In this document: piece after piece, positions 40,000-51,000 of the stretch | Layout: the number at the start of each line of letters is the position of its first letter | How positions within the stretch are numbered: the first letter of the stretch is position 1 | NCBI GenBank assembly: GCA_963662155.1 | Contig: OY759270.1 | Location: forward strand, 54,768,374-54,832,373 | Direction of reading: 5' to 3' | From: Lamellibrachia columna | Taxonomy: Eukaryota; Annelida; Polychaeta; Sabellida; Siboglinidae | Length of the DNA stretch: 64,000 nt | Translations under genes and position numbers: made by a program | Notes under the pieces: model-generated | The model's input: the letters and a program-made list of their open reading frames with translations, nothing else | Database searches by the model: none | Told to the model about the DNA's origin: nothing

Positions 40000-42430
40000 A
40001 ATGAGAGTTCTTCAGTAAAAACTATTTCTCACAGTCAGTGCAACACATTGAATTAGTCGGGGTAAAACATTTAGTGATATTAAAATATGAATATTTGTGT
40101 GGACCCACTGGAGCAGGCCGTGTTGGATAAGTTGCACTTTTCCGATGGCTCCGAGTAATGTAGTATTTTCCGGCTCATATGGTGCCAATTAGCGGTTGTG
40201 CTTGGAGCTAAAATGGTGGTTCACTGAGGACTACAGATATGCTGTGACACCACACCCCTGCTCTAGTCACAGGTCTAATGAAGTTGTAGAAAGTGTGGAA
40301 CATTGCCTGTCTACGTCTGTAGAAGGCATGTATTGTAACTTTAACCTGGAGCACAGTATCAGGGCTGGGAAGAGATCTTTAGGGGCCAGCGATCGCTGGT
40401 CACTCTCAGAGTTATGATGTACAAAGAAAGAGTTGTGTATAAATATGTAAATATACAAATGTGTTATATTTAAGTTATACTAATATTGTAATATAGTATG
40501 TATTTGCTCTGCGTGTTGAGACCGCCCGGGTCGGGTTCGCTCTGGTTTCAAGGAGTGCTGGGGTTTCTGAGACAACCCCAGTGTCGGGTTATTATTTCTG
40601 GCGTGGCGCGTTGGAATAGGGTATTCATTTAGCATGACCACCTTTGTCTGATGATCCGATCTGTCAGTGTTTCTACAATCTGTTGTCTTCCTCGAGAGTG
40701 AATGACAAAGTTTGTGTGAACAGTAAACTTTGTCGTTCGGTCATGATGGAAACAGCATGGAGGTTACATAGGCTAGCCTAATGAATTTATAGATATAGTG
40801 TGGCGTGTTGTATTTGTGACGTAGCAGCGAGGTCACCGGACTAGCACTACGCGGCAAACAAAGTCTTTAGTATTTAACAGTTGCCCCTTGATATAATTAG
40901 TGTCTGTAAAATAGAAATGGCCAAAATATGTGCCAAAGTATAGAAGATTATTGGTTGTTATTCTGTCTACGGACTGTCGTATTGCACCTTTGCACCCTGT
41001 TGTATTGCACCTTTGCACAATGGAATTTCTGTGTTTATAGATTTAAAGATCCAATTTTGTGTGACTGTCAGTAGCTTGTGCAGGCTTTTCTCTGCCTCGA
41101 GTTGTTAAAAAGTAATATTAATACCATATAGTACCTAACAGAAGCCCACCCTTATTTTCCATAATTATGTTTTCTATACGTGCACAGACAATTTGTCATG
41201 AAAAGTCAATGTAACTTTTTATTTTTGTACAAGAAAAATCATGTTACTATAAAAAACTATTGATGGGATTCCTCACTCTTGTAATAGTACAATGAACAAG
41301 TACCTTAGCAGGTACATGTATATTAGGTACTATATGGTCGGTCACTCGGTGTAAGACATGGCCTCTAGATGGGGCCACTAAAAGCAGTTTTGTCCATTTC
41401 CCCGTTAAGACAAACGGAAGCAGCATTTATGTATAAGGCTTTGTTGATGTTGAAACTGTCATGATCATATGGAGTATTATTGACTAGCGAAAGTGTACAA
41501 ACAACCACAGGATTTTCATTAATTTAGTCTGCAGATGTTGTTATTGTTATTGTCGTGGTTACCGTCAACAGATTACTGCCGCGTCTGCCGCCAGTGATGC
41601 GTTTTTGTGTTGACATTTCCTCCGCCCTGATGGTGTCTGTCAGTGTAAGATATTGTTTCAGATCCGTTTTAATACACAGCTATAACATTAAAAGTGGATG
41701 TTATTAAAAGTCACTTTAATGTGTAATCACGTGTCGTGTTATGTTTTGTGCACTGCCTGTGTAACCCCTCGTAACCGTCACATTTTACATAGTGTAAAAC
41801 ACCCTAATCATAAATTGTAAGGAGACAATACCTTGATATGGTAGTTTCAAATAAAGCAACAATGTAATGATATAACAATGTTATATCATTACATTGTTAT
41901 TATTTGTTATTATGTTATTAACATAATAACAAATGGAGGGAAGATTAAGCACATTTTTTATTTTAATAATAACAGCTTTGCAATATTGGGTGTCTCGTTT
42001 AGGATTCAAACTTGAAACATCTGCCAGAAATCTGCAGTCAATGAGAAGAAACTGTCATGCCATCTGGTGAACAAGTTGGATACTATCATTGAGGGCCCTT
42101 TAGGAATGTAAGCTCAACCAGCAAATCCTTGTGCTAAACCAGGAAGGGTTATAACAAAGAAATTAGTCATGGTGACATGACATTTTATTAACAGTTGAGG
42201 AAGGAATATAAGAAAGAACAACTTAGTCATGGTGACATGACATTTTATGGTCAATTCAGCTAATAATGCTTGTCACAAAATTCCATCTGAAATTGCGACA
42301 TTTGTTGTGTTTGTTCTACTATTGGGACCATGAATGTGATATATCAGAAGAATGAAGAACAAGGCTAAGGTTACACAAACACTCACTATTTGCATATAAG
42401 TATATAACATTGTTTATTTCTCAACATATT
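40000..42430. other. Region between the convergent genes; hairpins only
   Basis: No coding exon supported. Contains a 14-bp palindrome (40386-40399), an 8-bp-stem hairpin (40558-40581) and a pair of perfect hairpins (41858-41934). Either gene's 3' UTR may extend into it. Confidence 0.5.
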
Positions 42431-42432
42431 TA

Positions 42433-42605
42433 TTGTAAATTTACAAGTACACTCAAGTAGATATTTGTTGTAAATTTATTTCTCAACATATTTGTTGTAA
42501 ATTTACAAGTACACTCAAGTAGATAATATTTGTTGTAAATTTACAAGTACACTCAAGTAGATAATATTTGTTGTAAATTTACAAGTACACTCAAGTAGAT
42601 AATAC
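42433..42605. repeat. About 39-bp repeat, 4 copies
   Basis: Unit contains ttgtaaatttacaagtacac and tcaagtagata. Confidence 0.92.
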
Positions 42606-43678
42606 TTTCACAACCAACATATCTTGATTATACATATTATGTACGTTATCTGCACCACAAGTGTATACACCTGTATGCTGCAACTACATAAATTAATAAT
42701 AAATTAGTATTCTAAATTTCTTGCTACATGAATATAAATGTATTTACACACTGTAAATAAAATTAATTTCACCTGTTCATGCAGGGAAGGTCAAGATTAA
42801 TAGCATATGTGTAAATATTTGTAAGTCGTGTAAATATTATTAAGTCTCATTTTTATTTATGTCGAACAAATTACTGGACATTCAACAGCAAGTGAACAAC
42901 TGTTGTGGCGTTCTGGACAAACACAAATACTACTAAATACCTGTTAATTTAATAATAAATAAAATAAATTAACAACCGCTACGTGAGATCAGCAGAGACT
43001 GCTAAAATAATTTAGAAAAGTCAAAAATTCTATTATGAAAAACCACGGACATCATTATTGCAATCATAACTATAAATACGCACTTCATAGTACATCACAC
43101 CACAACATATATGGTTTACATTGTATAAAACAGAATCAGTGTCTAATAGGGAAAAATATCTTGTAGTAAATGCCACACATGAACACTTGGAACAATATAT
43201 ATTACTGAGCTATTAGAAGCAAGACAAACGTATACAGCAATTCCATACTTTCTCCTACAAAAAAATCACCTGCGGTTTTGTCTGTTATCGTCAGCAGAAA
43301 CTCATGGAGTTGCCCTATCGCCTGAGCCTAGTATATTAATTGACACTGCTGCTTTCATGTCAAACATCCAGGGTTCTATCGATGCACTGAATAACCACTA
43401 GGTGGCAGCATAATCTGCAGACTCGGGGCCTTCTGATTGGTTAATTACATCGAGTCCTTCCTATTGTGGAAGCCCCGAGAGTATCGTCGTTGTGTTCGCG
43501 ACAGGCACCTAAATAAATCTCTCGGGTGTGTGCGACAGATTGGAAGACGTTCGCTGCTAGTGAAACATCCCACAACCTGTTTGCACCCAGTAAAATCGCT
43601 GTTGAAACTTCACACTGCTAATTTTACAAGTTCCCAAACTTTTCCATTAGTCAAATTATTAGTCCATTAGTCAAACTG
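42606..43678. other. No supported gene; GC-richer block at 43.3-43.6 kb
   Basis: AT-rich to 43,270. The 43.3-43.6 kb block is GC-richer and contains a strong CTCF-like word at 43395-43410. It could be 3' UTR or a terminal exon of the - strand gene, but no junction is convincing. Confidence 0.4.
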
Positions 43679-44478
43679 TGCTGTTTGTGGGGTGAACGCT
43701 GTCAAGACTATAACAGTTGTTAGGTAGGCAGCCACTTCTGTCTTGAACTCTGCACTGTTTGTGGGGTGAACGCTGTCAAGACTATAACAGTTGTTAAGTA
43801 GGCGGCCACTTCTGTCTTGAACTCTGCACTGTTTGTGGGGTAAACGCTGTCAAGACTATAACAGTTGTGAAGTAGGCAGCCACTTCTGTCTTGAATTCTG
43901 CACTATTTGTGGGGTGAACGCTGTCAAGACTATAACAGTTGTTAAGTAGGCGGCCACTTCTGTCTTGAACTCTGCACTGTTTGTGGGGTGAACGCTGTCA
44001 AGACTATAACAGTTGTGAAGTAGGCAGCCACTTCTGTCTTGAATTCTGCACTATTTGTGGGGTGAACGCTGTCAAGACTATAACAGTTGTTAAGTAGGCG
44101 GCCACTTCTGTCTTGAACTCTGCACTGTTTGTGGGGTGAACGCTGTCAAGACTAACAGTTGTTAAGTAGGCAGCCACTTCTGTCTTGAACTCTGCACTGT
44201 TTGTGGGGTGAACGCTGTCAAGACTATAACAGTTGTTAAGTAGGCAGCCACTTCTGTCTTGAACTCTGCACTGTTTGTGGGGTGAACGCTATCAAGACTT
44301 TAACAGTTGTTAAGTAGGCAGCCACTTCTGTCTTGAACTCTGCACTGTTTGTGGGGTGAACGCTATCAAGACTTTAACAGTTGTTAAGTAGGCAGCCACT
44401 TCTGTCTTGAACTCTGCAGTGTTTGTGGGGTGAACGCTGTCAAGACTTTAACAGTTGTTAAGTAGGCAGTCACTTCTG
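43679..44478. repeat. Minisatellite, 74-bp unit, about 11 copies
   Basis: Unit contains ctgtttgtggggtgaacgct and taagtaggcagccacttctg. Variants tata/ttta and ggcagc/ggcggc alternate in blocks. Confidence 0.97.
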
Positions 44479-44569
44479 TCTTCTCTTCTAATTGTGATTC
44501 CAGCAATATCACAAGTATCAGACGTCTGCCAGATGTTACTGAAGAACATGGTCATGTGCATATTACATG

Positions 44570-44836
44570 ACACTGTCACATGACACTATCACACTTGTTG
44601 CATCAGTTCCTTGCCTTGAACCCATATTTTCACAATTTGACAACCAGATGACGTGTCACCACAACGATGACATCACACGTGTCAATACTAGACGACATGT
44701 CACTGCAATGATGATATCACGTCATTATCAGATGATGTGTCAACACAATGACACAACATGGCGCTAACAGATGACATGTCACCACAACGATGACATGACA
44801 CTAAAAAATGACATGTCACCATGACATGACATGTCG
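44570..44836. repeat. Degenerate gacatgtcac-rich repeat
   Basis: Recurring gatgacatgtcaccacaac at irregular spacing, running into the stop codon of the CUB receptor's last exon. Confidence 0.75.
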
Positions 44837-45075
44837 CTACCAGACGACAGACACCTTCTCTGTTTCCTCCCGCAGGAGCAGTTTGCTCCCAGGTTGAGGG
44901 TTCGTTCCCCCTGCGGCCCGGGTCACATAGCGCACTTCTATCTCCTTGCGATGCTTTCTCTGGTGAACCTTGCGACGATGATGGAGGACACAGAAGATGA
45001 TGAAGATGAGGAGGATGAGGGATGCCACGACACCCAGGATGATGTGGAGAAAACCATTGTCGTTATACGGCGTGT
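44837..45075 (-). CDS. CUB receptor exon 8 (transmembrane helix and cytoplasmic tail)
   Basis: 239 bases; acceptor cgttgttttccag, stop TAG at 44839-44837. After YNDNG comes a hydrophobic helix of about 23 residues (FLHIILGVV to IFCVL), then a stop-transfer run HHRRKVHQRKHRKE, then EVRYVTRAAGG and a tail ending EKVSVVW. Type I topology fits the extracellular modules upstream. A possible but weak donor (AAG/GTGTCT, 44855) leaves open that the tail continues in another exon. Direct joining to exon 7 makes the junction codon TAC (Tyr), not Cys. Confidence 0.78.
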
Positions 45076-48000
45076 CTGGAAAACAACGATGGTAATTAAA
45101 TATAAATATATTATAAGTAACATGTAAATTTACAATGATGCAAATGAGACATTTTTTTAATACAAACATGATTAAAATACATTTGATAGTTTTAAATGTC
45201 TACATATTTTTATTAAATAAAAAATACTTTACGAAATCTAAAAAACAACATTTATAAAATCTCTTTAAAATTTATTTAGTAAAATGGCAAAAAAATTATA
45301 TATGTAATTTTTAGAAATCCAACAAATGGGATGACAGTCGTCCTATTTGTTGGCAACACAATAAACACGCATGATAGTTGTGTCCATTAGGTGCAGTCTT
45401 CACTTTCTTCACTCTTGTATATTTATTGGTATTTTATGCAGTGGAACCTCACTAATCTGGACGCTGATAATCAGGAAACCTTGGCATACACACATCATTT
45501 CACAGGAATGGAATTTACAAATGCTACTGTGCCCCTTTAATTGCAATGATGTAACATTATGATCCAAAGTGTGGAAAGTTTCCTCAGTTACATATTTGAT
45601 CAACAAGTGGAAGTAACCACTTTGTATTACTCTAGAAGTAAAATAGTAACCACTTTGTATTACTCTAGAAGTAAAATAGTAACCACTTTGTATTACTCTA
45701 GAAGTAAAATAGTAACCACTTTGTATTACTCTAGAAGTAAAATAGTAACCACTTTGTATTACTCTGGAAGTAAAATAGTAACCACTTTGTATTACTCTGG
45801 AAGTAAAATAGTAACCACTTTGTATTACTCTGGAAGTAAAATAGTAAGCACTTTGTATTACTCTAGAAGTAAAATAGTAAGCACTTTGTATTACTCTGGA
45901 AGTAAAATAGTAACCACTTTGTATTACTCTGGAAGTAAAATAGTAACCACTTTGTATTACTCTGGAAGTAAAATAGTAACCACTTTGTATTACTCTAGAA
46001 GTAAAATAGTAACCACTTTGTATTACTCTAGAAGTAAAATAGTAACCACTTTGTATTACTCTGGAAGTAAAATAGTAACCGCTTTGTATTACTCTGGAAG
46101 TAAAATAGTAACCGCTTTGTATTACTCTGGAAGTAAAATAGTAACCGCTTTGTATTACTCTGGAAGTAAAATAGTAACCGCTTTGTATTACTCTGGAAGT
46201 AAAATAGTAACCGCTTTGTATTACTCTGGAAGTAAAATAGTAACCGCTTTGTATTACTCTGGAAGTAAAATAGTAACCGCTTTGTATTACTCTGGAAGTA
46301 AAATAGTAACCGCTTTGTATTACTCTGGAAGTAAAATAGTAACCGCTTTGTATTACTCTGGAAGTAAAATAGTAACCGCTTTGTATTACTCTGGAAGTAA
46401 AATAGTAACCACTTTGTATTATTCTGGAAGTAAAATAGTAACCACTTTGTATTATTCTGGAAGTAAAATAGTAACCACTTTGTATTACTCTAGAAGTAAA
46501 ATAGTAACCACTTTGTATTACTCTAGAAGTAAAATAGTAACCACTTTGTATTACTCTAGAAGTAAAATAGTAACCACTTTGTATTACTCTAGAAGTAAAA
46601 TAGTAACCACTTTGTATTACTCTAGAAGTAAAATAGTAACCACTTTGTATTACTCTGGAAGTAAAATAGTAACCACTTTGTATTACTCTAGAAGTAAAAT
46701 AGTAACCACTTTGTATTACTCTGGAAGTAAAATAGTAACCACTTTGTATTACTCTGGAAGTAAAATAGTAACCACTTTGTATTACTCTGGAAGTAAAATA
46801 GTAACCACTTTGTATTACTCTGGAAGTAAAATAGTAACCACTTTGTATTACTCTAGAAGTAAAATAGTAACCACTTTGTATTACTCTAGAAGTAAAATAG
46901 TAACCACTTTGTATTACTCTAGAAGTAAAATAGTAACCACTTTGTATTACTCTAGAAGTAAAATAGTAACCACTTTGTATTACTCTGGAAGTAAAATAGT
47001 AACCACTTTGTATTACTCTAGAAGTAAAATAGTAACCACTTTGTATTACTCTGGAAGTAAAATAGTAACCACTTTGTATTACTCTGGAAGTAAAATAGTA
47101 ACCACTTTGTATTACTCTAGAAGTAAAATAGTAACCACTTTGTATTACTCTGGAAGTAAAATAGTAACCACTTTGTATTACTCTAGAAGTAAAATAGTAA
47201 CCACTTTGTATTACTCTAGAAGTAAAATAGTAACCACTTTGTATTACTCTAGAAGTAAAATAGTAACCGCTTTGTATTACTCTGGAAGTAAAATAGTAAC
47301 CGCTTTGTATTACTCTGGAAGTAAAATAGTAACCGCTTTGTATTACTCTGGAAGTAAAATAGTAACCGCTTTGTATTACTCTAGAAGTAAAATAGTAACC
47401 GCTTTGTATTACTCTGGAAGTAAAATAGTAACCGCTTTGTATTACTCTGGAAGTAAAATAGTAACCACTTTGTATTATTCTGGAAGTAAAATAGTAACCA
47501 CTTTGTATTACTCTGGAAGTAAAATAGTAACCACTTTGTATTACTCTAGAAGTAAAATAGTAACCACTTTGTATTACTCTGGAAGTAAAATAGTAACCAC
47601 TTTGTATTACTCTGGAAGTAAAATAGTAACCACTTTGTATTACTCTGGAAGTAAAATAGTAACCACTTTGTATTACTCTAGAAGTAAAATAGTAACCACT
47701 TTGTATTACTCTAGAAGTAAAATAGTAACCACTTTGTATTACTCTGGAAGTAAAATAGTAACCACTTTGTATTACTCTGGAAGTAAAATAGTAACCACTT
47801 TGTATTACTCTAGAAGTAAAATAGTAACCACTTTGTATTACTCTAGAAGTAAAATAGTAACCACTTTGTATTACTCTAGAAGTAAAATAGTAACCACTTT
47901 GTATTACTCTGGAAGTAAAATAGTAACCACTTTGTATTACTCTAGAAGTAAAATAGTAACCACTTTGTATTACTCTGGAAGTAAAATAGTAACCACTTTG

Positions 48001-51000
48001 TATTACTCTGGAAGTAAAATAGTAACCACTTTGTATTACTCTGGAAGTAAAATAGTAACCACTTTGTATTACTCTGGAAGTAAAATAGTAACCACTTTGT
48101 ATTACTCTAGAAGTAAAATAGTAAGCACTTTGTATTACTCTAGAAGTAAAATAGTAACCACTTTGTATTACTCTAGAAGTAAAATAGTAACCACTTTGTA
48201 TTACTCTAGAAGTAAAATAGTAACCACTTTGTATTACTCTGGAAGTAAAATAGTAACCACTTTGTATTACTCTAGAAGTAAAATAGTAACCACTTTGTAT
48301 TACTCTGGAAGTAAAATAGTAACCACTTTGTATTACTCTAGAAGTAAAATAGTAACCACTTTGTATTACTCTGGAAGTAAAATAGTAACCACTTTGTATT
48401 ACTCTAGAAGTAAAATAGTAACCACTTTGTATTACTCTGGAAGTAAAATAGTAACCACTTTGTATTACTCTAGAAGTAAAATAGTAACCACTTTGTATTA
48501 CTCTAGAAGTAAAATAGTAACCACTTTGTATTACTCTGGAAGTAAAATAGTAACCACTTTGTATTACTCTGGAAGTAAAATAGTAACCACTTTGTATTAC
48601 TCTAGAAGTAAAATAGTAACCACTTTGTATTACTCTAGAAGTAAAATAGTAACCACTTTGTATTACTCTAGAAGTAAAATAGTAACCACTTTGTATTACT
48701 CTGGAAGTAAAATAGTAACCACTTTGTATTACTCTAGAAGTAAAATAGTAACCACTTTGTATTACTCTGGAAGTAAAATAGTAACCACTTTGTATTACTC
48801 TAGAAGTAAAATAGTAACCACTTTGTATTACTCTAGAAGTAAAATAGTAACCACTTTGTATTACTCTGGAAGTAAAATAGTAACCACTTTGTATTACTCT
48901 AGAAGTAAAATAGTAACCACTTTGTATTACTCTGGAAGTAAAATAGTAACCACTTTGTATTACTCTGGAAGTAAAATAGTAACCACTTTGTATTACTCTA
49001 GAAGTAAAATAGTAACCACTTTGTATTACTCTGGAAGTAAAATAGTAACCACTTTGTATTACTCTAGAAGTAAAATAGTAACCACTTTGTATTACTCTAG
49101 AAGTAAAATAGTAACCACTTTGTATTACTCTGAAGTAAAATAGTAACCACTTTGTATTACTCTGGAAGTAAAATAGTAACCACTTTGTATTACTCTAGAA
49201 GTAAAATAGTAACCACTTTGTATTACTCTGGAAGTAAAATAGTAACCACTTTGTATTACTCTGGAAGTAAAATAGTAACCACTTTGTATTACTCTGGAAG
49301 TAAAATAGTAACCACTTTGTATTACTCTAGAAGTAAAATAGTAACCACTTTGTATTACTCTAGAAGTAAAATAGTAACCACTTTGTATTACTCTAGAAGT
49401 AAAATAGTAACCACTTTGTATTACTCTAGAAGTAAAATAGTAACCACTTTGTATTACTCTGGAAGTAAAATAGTAACCACTTTGTATTACTCTAGAAGTA
49501 AAATAGTAACCACTTTGTATTATTCTGGAAGTAAAATAGCATTTGTTGAATTTGTACTTAGCTGGCCAAATGAAGAGTATTCTGTACACACCACCTGTGA
49601 AGACAAACAGAGGGTTATATAAATTACTGTTGGAAATGGTTGCATATTAAAAACATTCAAGGCAAAGAAAATATCCCTGGTTTCTGACATGCCTGTTACT
49701 TCAGAAAATAAGCTTCATCAGAAATCAGGTCTATTTAATCAATCTATTTAAAAAAAAAATACATATCAATTAAAATATGCACATAACACATATACATAAC
49801 ATAGACCGTAGCAACGTACTTAATGTGTCTACAGTGGTCCACGTCTTCATGGACATGTGTATCCAAGTAATAGAGATGTCCACTCGTCAGAGGGAGTAGT
49901 ATGGTATAAACTGACAAATCCACATTTCAACAGGTCTATCTGCCAGGAGTACTGCAGTACTGCTGCCACCCCAGGGGTACTGCAGTACTGCTGCCACCCC
50001 AGGGGTACTGCAGTACTGCTGCCACCCCAGGGGTACTGCAGTACTGCTGCCACCCCAGGGGTACTGTAGTACTGCTGCCACCCCAGGGGTACTGCAGTAC
50101 TGCTGCCACCACAGGGGAACTGTAATACTGCTGCCACCCCAGGGGTACCGCAGTACTGCTGCCACCCCAGGGGTACTGCAGTACTGCTGCCACCCCAGGT
50201 GTACTGCAGTACTGCTGCCACCACAGGGGAACTGTAATACTGCTGCCACCCCAGGGGTACTGCAATACTGCTGCCACCCCAGGGGTACTGCAGTACTGCT
50301 GCCACACCAGGGGTACTGCAGTACTGTTGCCACCCCAGGGGTACTGCAGTACCGTTGCCACCCCAGGGGTACTGCAGTACTGCTGCCACCCCAGGGGTAC
50401 TGCAGTACTGCTGCCACCCCAGGGGTACTGCAGTACTGCTACCACCCCAGGGGTACTGCAGTACTGCTGCCACCCCAGGGGTACTGCAGTACTGCTACCA
50501 CCCCAGGGGTACTGCAGTACTGCTGCCACCCCAGGGGTACTGCAGTACTGCTGCCACCACAGGGGAACTGTAATACTGCTGCCACCCCAGGGGTACTGCA
50601 GTACTGCTGACACCCCAGGGGTACTGCAGTACTGCTGCCACCCCAGGGGTACTGCAGCCACCACAGGGGAACTGTAATACTGCTGCCACCCCAGGGGTAC
50701 TGCAGTACTGCTGCCACCCCAGGGGTACTGCAGTACTGCTGCCACCCCTGGGGTACTGCAGTACTGCTGCCACCACAGGGGAACTGTAATACTGCTGCCA
50801 CCCCAGGGGTACTGCAGTACTGCTGCCACCCCAGGGGTACTGCAGTACTGCTGCCACCCCAGGGGTACTGCAGTACTGCTGTCACCCCAGGGGTACTGCA
50901 GTACTGCTGCCACCACAGGGGAACTGTAATACTGCTGCCACCCCAGGGGTACTGCAATACTGCTGCCACCCCAGGGGTACTGCAGTATTGCTGCCACCCC

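Noticed and set aside
43437..43510. Possible terminal exon of the CUB receptor (acceptor at about 43509)
   Set aside because: It would need the weak GTGTCT donor at 44855, encodes only about 15 residues without known motif, and exon 8 already has a stop.
45438..45470. cagtggaacctcactaatct, resembling a pogo/Tigger transposon end
   Set aside because: No matching inverted end or TA duplication seen nearby.
45559..49143. 1,194-codon + strand frame with KIVTTLYYSRS repeats
   Set aside because: Product of the 33-bp minisatellite; no splice sites, no conserved flanks, antisense to the CUB receptor gene.
49558..49598. Possible extra exon supplying the sixth LDLa cysteine (acceptor cttcacag/GTGG)
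   Set aside because: It gives a Cys at the junction, but no donor of the required phase follows, so it cannot join exon 8.
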